In this document: piece after piece, positions 17,526-26,911 of the stretch
Numbering within the stretch: position 1 is the first letter of the stretch
Layout of the letters: every line of letters begins with the position of its first letter
Assembly: GCF_014651375.1 (NCBI RefSeq)
Contig: NZ_BMWT01000004.1
Coordinates: 372,001-436,000, forward strand
Reading direction: 5' to 3'
Origin: Tateyamaria omphalii
GTDB lineage: Bacteria; Pseudomonadota; Alphaproteobacteria; Rhodobacterales; Rhodobacteraceae
Length of the DNA stretch: 64,000 nucleotides
Program-made: the position numbers and the translations under genes
The notes under the pieces: generated by a model
Databases searched by the model: none
Seen by the model: only the letters and a program-made list of their open reading frames with translations
Told to the model about the DNA's origin: nothing

Positions 17526-19826
17526 TTGGCGACAAAGACAACGAAATTGACTGCCAATCATTGGGGGGTTGGAACTGCCGAGGTGCAGGACGGCCGTATC
17601 GTCTCGATTGATGGACATCACGACGACCCAGACCCGTCACCTATCAATGGCAATGTTGCTGATAGCCTGAACGGACGTGCGCGGATCTTGCGTCCAGCGA
17701 TCCGCAAAAGCTGGTTGGACGGAAACCCGACAGCCGTGGCGCGCGGTCGGGATGCGTTTGTTGAGGTGTCTTGGGATCGTGCGCTCGATCTGGTTGCGGA
17801 TGAACTGAATCGCGTCAGGTCAACCCATGGCAATGAGGGCATTTTTGCGGGGTCATATGGCTGGTCAAGCGCAGGTCGTTTTCATCACGCGCAAAGCCAG
17901 CTCAAGCGCTTCCTGAACACCATCGGTGGGTTCTCTTATTCGGAGGGAAACTACAGCTACAACGCGGCACTTGTGATGATGCCATACATCGTCGGCCCGT
18001 TTCGGCAACACATTGCACAAGCGACCCGGTGGACGGTGATTGCCGAACACAGCGAGCTTGTGGTGATGTTTGGTGGCATGGCTATGCGCAACACTCAGGT
18101 CAGTGACGGCGGAGTCGGGACGCATCGTATGCGGGACAATTTGCGCAAATGTGCCGATGCTGGGGTCAAATTTGTCAACATCAGTCCACTTCGCACGGAT
18201 ACGGATGCATTTCTGGAGGCGGAATGGAAACCCGTGCATCCGGGCAGCGACACGGCACTGATGCTGGGTTTGAGTTATGTCCTTTGGTCCGAGGGGTTAA
18301 TGGATGAAGCGTTCTTGGCGAGGTACAGCGTCGGGTTTGATCAGTTCGAGAAATACCTTTCCGGCGATGCAGATGGCACGCCGAAAACGCCCGAATGGGC
18401 TGCCACCCATACCGGGTGGGCCGCCGATGATGTCACAGATCTGGCACGCAAGATGGCGGCGAACCGATGCATGATTTCGGTCGCGGCAGGTGTCCAGCGT
18501 ACAGATTATGGTGAACAGGCTTTGTGGATGGCGGTGACGTTGGCCGCGATGTTGGGTCAGATTGGTTTGCCAGGGGGCGGCTACACGATTGGGTACGGCG
18601 TGAATGCCAACGTGGGCAATATGGAACGCTTGTTCCGATGGGGGACGCTGCCACAAGGAAAGAACCCGGTTGCCAACGTCATCCCGGTTGCCATGATTGG
18701 CGAAATGCTGCGAAATCCGCGCGGCAACTACACCTACAAGGGAGAGACGCGGCAATTTCCCGATGCCCGTCTTGTCTGGTGGGCCGGGGGGAATCCCTTT
18801 CATCACCACCAAGACTTGCTGCGCTTGCACCACGCCTTTCAGTCTCCGGAGACGGTGATTGTCAACGACTTGAATTGGACATCGATGGCCCGGCACGCCG
18901 ACATAGTATTGCCTGTTGCCGCCGCTCAGGAACGCGATGACTTTGGAGCAGGCAAATCAGACAACGCCCTTGTGCCGATGCAAAAGCTTGCCGACCCGCC
19001 GGGTGAAGCGCGTGTTGAATTTGAGATTTTTCACGACTTGGCAGCACGACTGGGCACGGAAGAATTGTTTGCCGAGGGTAGATCGGCAGATGAATGGTTG
19101 CGCCATATTTGGGAGGAAACCCGCGAGGTTGGACAGCGCAATGGCGTGGCCCTGCCGGACTGGGAGACGTTCCATGCTGGCGATGTGATCAAACTGCCGG
19201 ACCCATCCCCCCATCAGGTCTTTCTGTCTGATTTCCGCGCTGATCCAGTTGCGCATCCGTTGCCGACGCCCAGTGGCTTAATCGAGATCTATTCAGAAAC
19301 GCTGGCGGGTTTTGGCCTGCCGGATTGCAAAGGCCACGCAAGCTACTTTGCGCCGCGCGACCTTTCGGCGGACGAAGGCGAGCTGTTCTTGTTGTCCGGC
19401 CAACCAAAGACACGGCTGCATAGTCAGTTGGATAATGGGGCCTACAGTCTAAGCCGCAAAATCAAGGGGCGCGAACCGGTTTTGATCCACCCGTATGATG
19501 CCGAGGTGAGGGGCATATCGGACGGGGATGTTGTGGAGTTGTTCAACGCACGCGGGCGCTGTCTGGCTGGTGCGCGCGTCACGGATGAGGTGCTTGAAGG
19601 GTGTGTGTTTCTCTGGACCGGTGCCTGGTGGGATCCTGATTTTGATGCGCCTCAAGCCCGTGACCGGCACGGCAATCCCAACGCACTGACCCATGACGAA
19701 CGCACCTCCAATTTGTCGCAGTCTCCGGCATCTCATTCTGCGCGCGTATCGCTGCGTCGTTTCGAAGGCACTGTCCCTGAGATCACTGTTCACGCGCCGC
19801 CTGTGCTGTATAGTGAAACAGATTAA
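17526..19826 (+). CDS. BisC/TorZ-type molybdopterin S- or N-oxide reductase
   Basis: A 766-residue DMSO-reductase-family enzyme of the biotin-sulfoxide-reductase type. It lacks the N-terminal iron-sulfur cysteine motif and any Tat signal, so it is cytoplasmic. The molybdenum-ligand serine is in GSYGWSSAGRFHHAQ near residue 120, and molybdopterin contacts include NPFHHHQD and DLNWTSMARHADIVLPVAA. The C-terminal cap has GQPKTRLHSQLDNG. The start is a TTG with GGCGAGG just upstream. The adjacent MetC-like lyase and shared operator favour reduction of a sulfur amino-acid sulfoxide; biotin or methionine sulfoxide are alternatives. It is co-transcribed with the IclR gene. Confidence 0.88.
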   Translation: MATKTTKLTANHWGVGTAEVQDGRIVSIDGHHDDPDPSPINGNVADSLNGRARILRPAIRKSWLDGNPTAVARGRDAFVEVSWDRALDLVADELNRVRSTHGNEGIFAGSYGWSSAGRFHHAQSQLKRFLNTIGGFSYSEGNYSYNAALVMMPYIVGPFRQHIAQATRWTVIAEHSELVVMFGGMAMRNTQVSDGGVGTHRMRDNLRKCADAGVKFVNISPLRTDTDAFLEAEWKPVHPGSDTALMLGLSYVLWSEGLMDEAFLARYSVGFDQFEKYLSGDADGTPKTPEWAATHTGWAADDVTDLARKMAANRCMISVAAGVQRTDYGEQALWMAVTLAAMLGQIGLPGGGYTIGYGVNANVGNMERLFRWGTLPQGKNPVANVIPVAMIGEMLRNPRGNYTYKGETRQFPDARLVWWAGGNPFHHHQDLLRLHHAFQSPETVIVNDLNWTSMARHADIVLPVAAAQERDDFGAGKSDNALVPMQKLADPPGEARVEFEIFHDLAARLGTEELFAEGRSADEWLRHIWEETREVGQRNGVALPDWETFHAGDVIKLPDPSPHQVFLSDFRADPVAHPLPTPSGLIEIYSETLAGFGLPDCKGHASYFAPRDLSADEGELFLLSGQPKTRLHSQLDNGAYSLSRKIKGREPVLIHPYDAEVRGISDGDVVELFNARGRCLAGARVTDEVLEGCVFLWTGAWWDPDFDAPQARDRHGNPNALTHDERTSNLSQSPASHSARVSLRRFEGTVPEITVHAPPVLYSETD

Positions 19827-19843
19827 TCGCAGCAGCGAATGAG

Positions 19844-20623
19844 TTGGAGGATGATCCCATCGCCGAAGTAAAAGAGCCGAAAGTAGACTCAACCCTGTCA
19901 AAAGGCCTTTCTATTTTGGAAACGCTTGCAGGGTCATCTTCGAGTATGGGTGTAACGGAACTTGCCAAGTCCTTGGAACTGACAAAATCCAACACGTTCC
20001 GGCTTTTGCAATCGCTCTCGGTGCTGGGATATGTGCGCCAGAACCCTGATAAGACCTATGCCGCAACTTTAAAGACATGGCAGGTCGGACGAATTCTACT
20101 GGATAACCTCAATCTTAGGGAATTGGCGGCTCCCGAGATGAAGTATTTGTCTTCGGAGACCGGAGAGGCGATTTATCTCGCCGTTCTGGAGGATTTGTCA
20201 GTCATCTATATCGACAAGCGCGACAGCCTGAAGCCCATCAGGTCATGGAACCCGGTTGGTGGATCGGCACCGTTGCACTGTGTCGGCACGGGCAAGGCGA
20301 TCTTGGCGCAGGACTACAAGGAATTGCGACCTCAGATCAGCGGGCGACTGACCCGGCATACAGAGCTGACCCTGACCAACCTCACCGATCTCGATGCAGA
20401 TATGGAAGAAACTCGGCGTCGCGGCTACGCTTATGACAAGGGCGAGTTTCGCGACAAAATATTGAGTGTCGGTGCTGCTGTTTGCTTGCCAAATGGCAAA
20501 CCGATTGCGGCACTTGGTATATCGCTCCCGATTGTGAACATGCCGGACAAAGGCATCGACTGGCTGGGGTCACTTGTGGCGCATGCCGCCACAAGTGTTT
20601 CGAGTAAGGTCGCAAAGACCTGA
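19844..20623 (+). CDS. IclR-family transcriptional regulator of the island
   Basis: A 259-residue regulator. The winged helix (STLSKGLSILETLAGSSSSMGVTELAKSLELTKSNTFRLLQSLSVLGYV) occupies about residues 15-65, and the effector domain shows the family pattern LHCVGTGKAILA, RRRGYAYDKGEF and ALGISLP. The start appears to be a TTG at 19844, 17 bases after the molybdoenzyme stop, so the genes are one transcript. It is the only regulator inside the island, and IclR proteins bind short dyads near promoters, so it is the natural candidate to bind the three TGTKCC...GAACA sites. Confidence 0.9.
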   Translation: MEDDPIAEVKEPKVDSTLSKGLSILETLAGSSSSMGVTELAKSLELTKSNTFRLLQSLSVLGYVRQNPDKTYAATLKTWQVGRILLDNLNLRELAAPEMKYLSSETGEAIYLAVLEDLSVIYIDKRDSLKPIRSWNPVGGSAPLHCVGTGKAILAQDYKELRPQISGRLTRHTELTLTNLTDLDADMEETRRRGYAYDKGEFRDKILSVGAAVCLPNGKPIAALGISLPIVNMPDKGIDWLGSLVAHAATSVSSKVAKT

Positions 20624-20626
20624 GCG

Positions 20627-21028
20627 CTACTTCTTTTTGATTTCCTCGATAGGGCCGCCCTTTTCCGCCCAGGTCGAAAAGCCTTCTTTGAGGTGCGCGG
20701 CTTCAAAACCCATGTCCTTAAGGGTGGCCACCGTCAGCGCAGAGCGCCAGCCTGATGCGCAGTGGAACACGTATTTCTTGCCCTCCTGGCCAAAGACTTC
20801 CTTGAAGTAGGGGCTATCGGGATCAACCCAGAACTCGATCATGCCACGCGGCGCGTGGACAGATCCCGGAATCGCGCCGCTGCGCTGCCGCTCTCGGATG
20901 TCGCGGATGTCAACGATGACGACATTCGGGTCCTGCAACATTCCAATGAGGTCTGCGGTTTCAATCTCAGCGATGCGGCTACGCGCCGCTTTCACCATTT
21001 CCGCCGCAGTGGTTTTTAGCTTCTTCAT
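20627..21028 (-). CDS. Single-domain rhodanese (sulfurtransferase)
   Basis: A 133-residue cytoplasmic protein with one rhodanese domain. VVIVDIRDIRERQRSGAIPGSVHAPRG marks the first half, and the active loop FHCASGWRSA at about residue 90 carries the persulfide cysteine. Such proteins move sulfane sulfur from thiosulfate or persulfides to acceptors. It converges with the IclR gene (3 bases between stops), and its start codon is six bases from one of the island operators, so it is likely controlled with the divergent amine-oxidase operon. This fits handling of the thiol or persulfide released by a C-S lyase. Confidence 0.9.
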   Translation of the reverse strand: MKKLKTTAAEMVKAARSRIAEIETADLIGMLQDPNVVIVDIRDIRERQRSGAIPGSVHAPRGMIEFWVDPDSPYFKEVFGQEGKKYVFHCASGWRSALTVATLKDMGFEAAHLKEGFSTWAEKGGPIEEIKKK

Positions 21029-21033
21029 GTCAA

Positions 21034-21052
21034 TGTGCCATTATTTAGAACA
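21034..21052. promoter_or_regulatory. Predicted IclR operator between rhodanese and amine-oxidase operon
   Basis: TGTGCCATTATTTAGAACA, matching the site before aapJ at 15 of 19 positions (19 of 22 counting the identical preceding AA and the bases around it was not used). It lies five bases before the rhodanese start and 92 bases before the oxidase start. Confidence 0.6.
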
Positions 21053-21144
21053 GATATTTCACATATTGACACGACTGCACCTCTGTTGCAACCTCTTGGA
21101 ATACTGCCCGTTCTGACAGTCATTACTTTTAATAGGGTGCCTCC

Positions 21145-22419
21145 ATGACCAAAGAAGCTGCTATTTCGTTGTGGGATTCCTCTTCGGCCGAGGAAGATTA
21201 CTCGAATGAAGACCTCGGTGATGTGACTGTCGACGTTGCCATTGTTGGTGGCGGTTTCACCGGCCTTTCGACAGCGTTGCACTGCGCGGAAACAGGGCTC
21301 TCTGCGCACGTCATTGAAGCCAAGCAGATCGGTTTTGGTGGGTCTGGACGGAACTGTGGGCTGGTCAATGCTGCCCTTTGGTTGCCGCCACAAAAGGTCC
21401 GTGAGAAGTTAGGCACAACTTACGGCCCCCGGTTCATCAAGAAGTTTGGTAGCGGCCCAGAATATGTCTTTTCGCTGATCGAGAAGCATCAGATTCGGTG
21501 TGAAGTCACACGCACCGGAACAATCCATGCGGCGCACGGTCCAAGCGGCTTTGTTGATTTAAAGGAGCGACACAAGGAGTGGGTTCGATTGGGAGAACCG
21601 GTCGATCTGCTTACCCGCTCCGAAGTCTCGGAGATGATCGGGACCAAGCGTTTTTTTGGCGGTCTCTTGGACCACCGATGTGGCACGATCAATCCAATGG
21701 GGTACTGCCGGGGCCTTGCACGTGCAGCCTTGGGTGCCGGGGCAAAGATCAGCACAGGAATACGGGCTAAGAAGCTCGTTCGGGATGGTGATTTGTGGAG
21801 AGTAGAAACCGATAAAGGAACGTTGACCGCCAAGGCAGTGGTTTTGGGCACAAACGCCTACACCGACGAGCTTTGGCCTGATCTCAACCGCATTTTCACC
21901 ATGATCCATTACTTTCAACTGGCGACAAAGCCCATGGGACCGGAAGCGGATCATATTCTGCCGGGTAAGCAGGGCCTTTGGGATACCGGACAAATCATGT
22001 TCAATATCCGCCGCGATGCGTTCGATCGTTTGCTTGTCGGATCAATGGGAAAGGTTGTGGGCAGCAAGGATCGCGGTCTGTCCCACCGTTGGGCGAAGAG
22101 GCAGATCGAGCGGATTTTCCCGGATCTGGGACCGGTTGAATTTGACGAGGCCTGGCATGGTCAGATTGCTATGACACCGGATCACCTGCCGCGTATCTAC
22201 GAACTTGAAACCAACCTGTTCACGCCAATTGGATACAACGGGCGCGGCATAACAACCGGAACGATGTTTGGTGAAACGATGGCCGGGCTTTTGACGGGCA
22301 TGGATCGCACTGATCTGCCTTTGCCTATGACCGATATGAGGACTGTACGCTCAGCGCCGATCTTTTCGCGCATCTATCAATCAGCGTTTACAGCCAACCA
22401 AGTACTCAAGGCGATCTAG
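21145..22419 (+). CDS. FAD-dependent amine/D-amino-acid-type oxidoreductase
   Basis: A 424-residue DAO-superfamily flavoprotein. The Rossmann dinucleotide motif is VDVAIVGGGFTGLSTALHCAETG at about residue 32, GSGRNCGLVNA follows, and the C-terminal FAD contact is PIGYNGRGITTGTMFGE at about 370. The overall form resembles gamma-glutamylputrescine oxidase or glycine/sarcosine oxidase-like enzymes, which oxidise amines or N-alkyl amino acids to imines. It is the first gene of a tight operon with hyuA, hyuB, an SDR, an acyl-CoA synthetase, ridA and aapP. RidA in the same operon fits imine formation by this enzyme. Confidence 0.87.
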   Translation: MTKEAAISLWDSSSAEEDYSNEDLGDVTVDVAIVGGGFTGLSTALHCAETGLSAHVIEAKQIGFGGSGRNCGLVNAALWLPPQKVREKLGTTYGPRFIKKFGSGPEYVFSLIEKHQIRCEVTRTGTIHAAHGPSGFVDLKERHKEWVRLGEPVDLLTRSEVSEMIGTKRFFGGLLDHRCGTINPMGYCRGLARAALGAGAKISTGIRAKKLVRDGDLWRVETDKGTLTAKAVVLGTNAYTDELWPDLNRIFTMIHYFQLATKPMGPEADHILPGKQGLWDTGQIMFNIRRDAFDRLLVGSMGKVVGSKDRGLSHRWAKRQIERIFPDLGPVEFDEAWHGQIAMTPDHLPRIYELETNLFTPIGYNGRGITTGTMFGETMAGLLTGMDRTDLPLPMTDMRTVRSAPIFSRIYQSAFTANQVLKAI

Positions 22420-22422
22420 GAT

Positions 22423-24510
22423 ATGACGTATTTCAAGACCCGTGTCGGTGTGGATATCGGCGGAACTTTCACCGATGTGGCTCTGGATCATGGGGGGAAT
22501 TTGTCCACCTGCAAGGTGCTTACCAACTACAGTCAACCAGAACAGGCCATTTTGGATGGGATCGCGCTTGCTGCCTCTCAGGCGGGAGTTGGTTTGGGGG
22601 AGATTGAACAAGTCATTCATGGTACAACGCTTGTGACCAACGCGTTGATCGAACGCCGTGGGGCGAAGCTGGCTTTTATCACGACCGAAGGGTTTCGGGA
22701 TGTGATCGAGATGCGGTCTGAAAACCGGTTTGAGCAATATGACCTGAACCTGACGTTGCCCACGCCGCTGGTTCCGCGACAGGATCGATTTACGCTGAAT
22801 GAACGTATGGGGCCGTCGGGCGAAGTTTTACTTCCGCTTGATGCCGGTGAAGTTCAGCAGATGGTGCAGCAAGTTTTGGATGGCGGGTATGAGGCCGTCG
22901 CCATCGGGTTGATGCATTCCTACGCCAATGACGTCCATGAAGTTGCAATGGCGGAAGCTTTGCAGGCCGAAGCACCGGAGCTTTCTGTCTCGATCTCCTC
23001 AGTTATCTCGCCACAGATGCGCGAGTTACCCCGGTTCAATACGGTGATCGCGAACGCCTATGTACAGCCACAAGTTGCCGACTACTTGGGTCGCCTCGTG
23101 AGCCGTCTGCGTGACAAGGGCGTGTCTGCGCCGGTCTACATGCTGCATTCGGGAGGCGGGTTGATGTCTGTACAAGATGCGTCCGAGCAACCTGTCCGCT
23201 TGCTGGAGTCCGGGCCGGCGGGGGGGGCGATATTTGCTGCAGACTTCGCTCGTGCGCATGGACTGAATAAGGTGCTGAGCTTTGATATGGGCGGCACCAC
23301 TGCCAAGATTTGCTTAATCGAGGAAGGCACGCCCAAGACAGCAAACACCTTTGAAGTTGCGCGCACCTATCGGTTCAAGAAAGGGTCGGGCATGACCGTT
23401 TCGACTCCAGTGGTCGAGATGGTGGAAATTGGCGCCGGTGGTGGGTCAATTGCTTCCATTGATGCCATGGGGCGCATTCAGGTGGGTCCAAAGTCAGCCG
23501 CCTCAGAACCCGGTCCCGCCTGCTATGGGCGCGGTGGAAAAGAGCCGACAGTCACAGATTCGAACCTGTTACTGGGCCGACTTGATCCGACTTTTTTTGC
23601 GGGCGGCGCGATCCCGCTGCACCCCTCTGCCTCAAACGCTGCAGTCACCGCGCGACTGACGGAACTGACGGGGCTTAGCGTGCAAGACGCTGCCTTTGGT
23701 GTGACTGAGATGGTCGATGAAAACATGGCCAATGCCGCGCGTGTTCACACCGTCGAGAATGGTCGTGACATCGAGCACTTCACTTTGGTGGGTTTTGGCG
23801 GAGGCGCGCCATTGCATGCCTGCAGGCTGTGCGAAAAGCTGGGGATTAACGCTTTGCTGATCCCGCCAGGCGCGGGCGTGGGTTCTGCCATTGGGTTTTT
23901 GAAAGCGCCATTCAGCTATGAGGCCTCGCGCGGGATGTTCCAGCGGTTGTCGGCCTTTGATGCGGGCGCCGTAAACAGATTACTGACTGAGCTCGAGGCC
24001 GAGGCCCGCACCTTTGTCGAGGCGGGCGCTACGGGGCAGCCGATCAAGACGAAACTCACCGCCTTCATGCGCTATTCAGGTCAGGGTTGGGAAATCCCAG
24101 TCTCTCTATCGCACAAGACGTTTGAAGACAGTGATAGCGCCACGATCTTGGCGGCTTTTGAAGATGCCTACCGTGTACTGTTCGGACGCACCATTGATGG
24201 GTTGGCCTGCGAAATTACCAACTGGTCCTTGATCGTGTCGACGGTTTTGGAAGACGTTTCAAAGGCCGATGGGCACCGCAGCGGAACACCCATTGCTATT
24301 TTGCGCGAGCGTGAGTTTTACGACGCAGCCCTGCGTCGCACGGTCACCGCTCAGGAGGTTGCCCGCGAAGCATTGACTCCTGGCACCGCAGTCGACGGGC
24401 CGGCCATTGTCGTAGAGCGTGAAACGACCACAATTGTAACGTCTGCTTTCCGCGTGGTGGGGCAAGGCGACGGCAGCTTATTGCTCTTGCGTAAGGAGAC
24501 GGCGGCATGA
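22423..24510 (+). CDS. hyuA: Hydantoinase/oxoprolinase subunit A (ATP-dependent amidohydrolase)
   Basis: A 695-residue HyuA-type subunit. RVGVDIGGTFTDVALDH at the start is the acetate/sugar-kinase-type phosphate loop of the N-terminal Hydant_A_N domain, followed by VIHGTTLVTNALIERRGAKLAFITTEGFRD. The central hydantoinase_A domain has LLESGPAGGA and LSFDMGGTTAKICLIEEG, then the glycine-rich VEIGAGGGSIA. HyuA and HyuB together open a hydantoin, 5-oxoproline or related lactam ring using ATP. It begins three bases after the oxidase stop. The presence of this pair implies that the substrate or an intermediate is cyclic. Confidence 0.92.
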   Translation: MTYFKTRVGVDIGGTFTDVALDHGGNLSTCKVLTNYSQPEQAILDGIALAASQAGVGLGEIEQVIHGTTLVTNALIERRGAKLAFITTEGFRDVIEMRSENRFEQYDLNLTLPTPLVPRQDRFTLNERMGPSGEVLLPLDAGEVQQMVQQVLDGGYEAVAIGLMHSYANDVHEVAMAEALQAEAPELSVSISSVISPQMRELPRFNTVIANAYVQPQVADYLGRLVSRLRDKGVSAPVYMLHSGGGLMSVQDASEQPVRLLESGPAGGAIFAADFARAHGLNKVLSFDMGGTTAKICLIEEGTPKTANTFEVARTYRFKKGSGMTVSTPVVEMVEIGAGGGSIASIDAMGRIQVGPKSAASEPGPACYGRGGKEPTVTDSNLLLGRLDPTFFAGGAIPLHPSASNAAVTARLTELTGLSVQDAAFGVTEMVDENMANAARVHTVENGRDIEHFTLVGFGGGAPLHACRLCEKLGINALLIPPGAGVGSAIGFLKAPFSYEASRGMFQRLSAFDAGAVNRLLTELEAEARTFVEAGATGQPIKTKLTAFMRYSGQGWEIPVSLSHKTFEDSDSATILAAFEDAYRVLFGRTIDGLACEITNWSLIVSTVLEDVSKADGHRSGTPIAILREREFYDAALRRTVTAQEVAREALTPGTAVDGPAIVVERETTTIVTSAFRVVGQGDGSLLLLRKETAA

Positions 24511-26153
24511 GTACCCCTAGCAGCATCGACCTTCAGATCATGTGGAACCGCCTGATCGCGGTTGTCGAAGAACAGGCCACAACACTGATCCGAACCGCCT
24601 TCTCAACCTCGGTCCGTGAGGCAGGCGATCTTTCGGCAGGTCTTTTTGATCGTCAAGGTCGGATGATCGCGCAAGCTGTGACAGGAACGCCGGGCCATGT
24701 GAATGCCATGGCCGAAAGTGTGACGCACTTCGTCGCCGAAATTGGTGTGCAGGATATTTTCGAAGGCGATGTCCTGATCACCAACGACCCATGGATGGGT
24801 ACAGGGCATCTGCACGATATCACCATTGTTAGTCCGGTGTTCCGCAAAGGCACCCATATCGGCTATTTCGCCTGCACGGCCCATGTGGTCGACATCGGTG
24901 GGCGCGGTTTTGGGCCGGACGGGAATGAGGTTTTTGAAGAAGGTCTGCTGATCCCGATCATGAAATTTGCCGAACGGGGGCAGGTGTCAAAGGACTTGGT
25001 CCGCCTGATCCGGGCCAATGTGCGGACACCGGATCAAACAGTAGGAGACATCTATTCGCTTGCGGCGTGTAACGAAGCCGGTGACCGACGCCTGCAGGCG
25101 ATGCTGGATGAGTTTGGCAGTGATGACATTGATGCGCTGTCGGAGTTCATCATCGAGACCAGCCGCAAAGCCACGCTAGCGGCCATCGCCAAAGTGCCGG
25201 ATGGCAGCTTTGACCACGCCATGCAGGTCGATGGTTACGATGCGCCGGTGGACATGCAGGTGCGGCTGGACATCAAAGGCGACAGTCTGATTGCGGATTT
25301 TGCGGGCACATCGGGAATGAGTAAATTCGGCGTCAACTGCCCCGAAGTTTATACCCGTGCCTATGCCTGCTACGGGCTGAAATGCGCAATTGCGCCGCAG
25401 GTGCCCAACAACACCGGCTCGCTCGAACCGTTCCAGATCACCGCACCCGAAGGCTGCATACTGGCGGCCAAACGGCCCGCACCCGTTTCCGTGCGCCACG
25501 TCATGGGGCATTTGGTGCCCGACGTGGTTTTGGGAGCCCTACATAAAGCGTTGCCGAATACCGTGCCTGCCGAAGGGGCGTCGGCCTTGTGGAATATCCA
25601 GATATCGGCGCGCGCCAGTGATCCAGCCAGTAATCTACCCCGCAGGGAGATCCTGATGTTCAATTCAGGCGGTACCGGTGCGCGGCCGTCCCACGACGGG
25701 TTGTCCGCGACGGCGTTTCCCTCTGGCGTATCCACGATGAGCGTTGAGGCCACAGAGCATGTTGGGCCGATCACCGTCTGGCGCAAGGATTTGCGGGCAG
25801 GATCTGGCGGGGCTGGTGCACAGAGGGGCGGGCTTGGCCAAACAATCGAGATTGAAGCGCGTGAGGGGTATGATTTCTACTTCAATGCTATGTTTGACCG
25901 GGTCAAGAATGCGGCCCGTGGGCGCGATGGCGGCAGTCCGGGTGCTGCAGGCAAAGTTGAATTGTCAGACGGAACCGAACTGCCATCCAAGGGGCGGCAG
26001 CTGGTGAAGAATGGCCAACGCCTGCGCCTCAGCCTGCCCGGTGGTGGTGGGTTTGGTGCCGCGTCCGAACGGCCCAAAGACCAAGTGGTAGCAGATTTGA
26101 AAGCTGGGTTCATCACGCCCGAACAGGCCAAATCAAATTACGGATATGAATGA
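24507..26153 (+). CDS. hyuB: Hydantoinase/oxoprolinase subunit B
   Basis: A 548-residue HyuB-type subunit overlapping hyuA as ATGA. IMWNRLIAVVEEQATTLIRTAFSTSVREAGDLSAGLFDRQGRMIAQA is the N-terminal family signature. DVLITNDPWMGTGHLHDITIVSP near residue 90 is the conserved core, and GGTGARPSHDGLSATAFPSG lies in the last third. The protein ends in a glycine-rich SLPGGGGFG segment typical of the family. It works with HyuA; substrates in the family include hydantoins, N-methylhydantoin, 5-oxoproline and acetophenone derivatives, so the pair alone does not fix the substrate. Confidence 0.92.
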   Translation: MSTPSSIDLQIMWNRLIAVVEEQATTLIRTAFSTSVREAGDLSAGLFDRQGRMIAQAVTGTPGHVNAMAESVTHFVAEIGVQDIFEGDVLITNDPWMGTGHLHDITIVSPVFRKGTHIGYFACTAHVVDIGGRGFGPDGNEVFEEGLLIPIMKFAERGQVSKDLVRLIRANVRTPDQTVGDIYSLAACNEAGDRRLQAMLDEFGSDDIDALSEFIIETSRKATLAAIAKVPDGSFDHAMQVDGYDAPVDMQVRLDIKGDSLIADFAGTSGMSKFGVNCPEVYTRAYACYGLKCAIAPQVPNNTGSLEPFQITAPEGCILAAKRPAPVSVRHVMGHLVPDVVLGALHKALPNTVPAEGASALWNIQISARASDPASNLPRREILMFNSGGTGARPSHDGLSATAFPSGVSTMSVEATEHVGPITVWRKDLRAGSGGAGAQRGGLGQTIEIEAREGYDFYFNAMFDRVKNAARGRDGGSPGAAGKVELSDGTELPSKGRQLVKNGQRLRLSLPGGGGFGAASERPKDQVVADLKAGFITPEQAKSNYGYE

Positions 26154-26164
26154 GGAAAAGACGC

Positions 26165-26911
26165 ATGAGTGACACGCCAATTGCATTGATTTCCGGTGCG
26201 GCACAAGGCATCGGGCTGGCCTGCGCCGAGGCTCTGGCCGAAGATGGCTACAAGGTTATTCTGGCTGACATCAAGCCAGAAGTCGAAGCCGAAGGCACGC
26301 GTCTGGGTGGTGCAGGCTATGTTTGTGATTTTGGCGATGTGGATGCGATTGGTACACTTTTTGACGCCATCGAGGCCGACCATGGCCCGGTCAGTGCGCT
26401 GGTCAACAATGCAGGCATTGCGATACCCGGTGATTTCCTGTCTTACGATCTGGCTGCCTTTGACGCCGTTTTGGGTGTCAATCTACGTGGGGTTTTTGTG
26501 GCCACTCAGCGGGCTGCGAAAACAATGGTAGACGAGGGCATCGAAGGCGCCATCGTCAATATGTCTTCGATCAACGCACAAGTCGCAATCCCGGCGATCC
26601 CGGCCTATTGCGCCTCCAAAGGCGGGGTCATGCAACTGACCAAAGTGGCTGCACTTGCACTCGCCAAGAATAACATCCGCGTAAACGCTGTTGGCCCTGG
26701 TTCGATTGATACCGAGATGATGGCAGGCGTAAACGCCAACCCGCAAGCCTACAAAATGGCCATGTCGCGCACCCCACTGGGCCGGGCTGGCAGCGCGCGC
26801 GAAATCGCCGATGTCGTAGCATTTCTTTGTTCGTCCAAGTCCAGCTATGTGACGGGCGAGACGATCTATGTCGATGGCGGCCGACTTGGGCTCAACTACG
26901 TGATGTCATGA
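26165..26911 (+). CDS. Short-chain dehydrogenase/reductase
   Basis: A 248-residue classical SDR. Cofactor motif SGAAQGIGLACAEALAEDG at about residue 8 and DIKPE after the second strand (an acidic residue favouring NAD); NNAG at about 83; catalytic Ser in NMSSINAQ and YCASK (Y-x-x-x-K) at about 145-149; the C terminus is VTGETIYVDGG. ATG at 26165 follows GAGGAAAAG. It overlaps the acyl-CoA synthetase gene as ATGA. It likely interconverts an alcohol and a carbonyl in the pathway, for example a hydroxy-acid intermediate before CoA activation. Confidence 0.88.
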   Translation: MSDTPIALISGAAQGIGLACAEALAEDGYKVILADIKPEVEAEGTRLGGAGYVCDFGDVDAIGTLFDAIEADHGPVSALVNNAGIAIPGDFLSYDLAAFDAVLGVNLRGVFVATQRAAKTMVDEGIEGAIVNMSSINAQVAIPAIPAYCASKGGVMQLTKVAALALAKNNIRVNAVGPGSIDTEMMAGVNANPQAYKMAMSRTPLGRAGSAREIADVVAFLCSSKSSYVTGETIYVDGGRLGLNYVMS

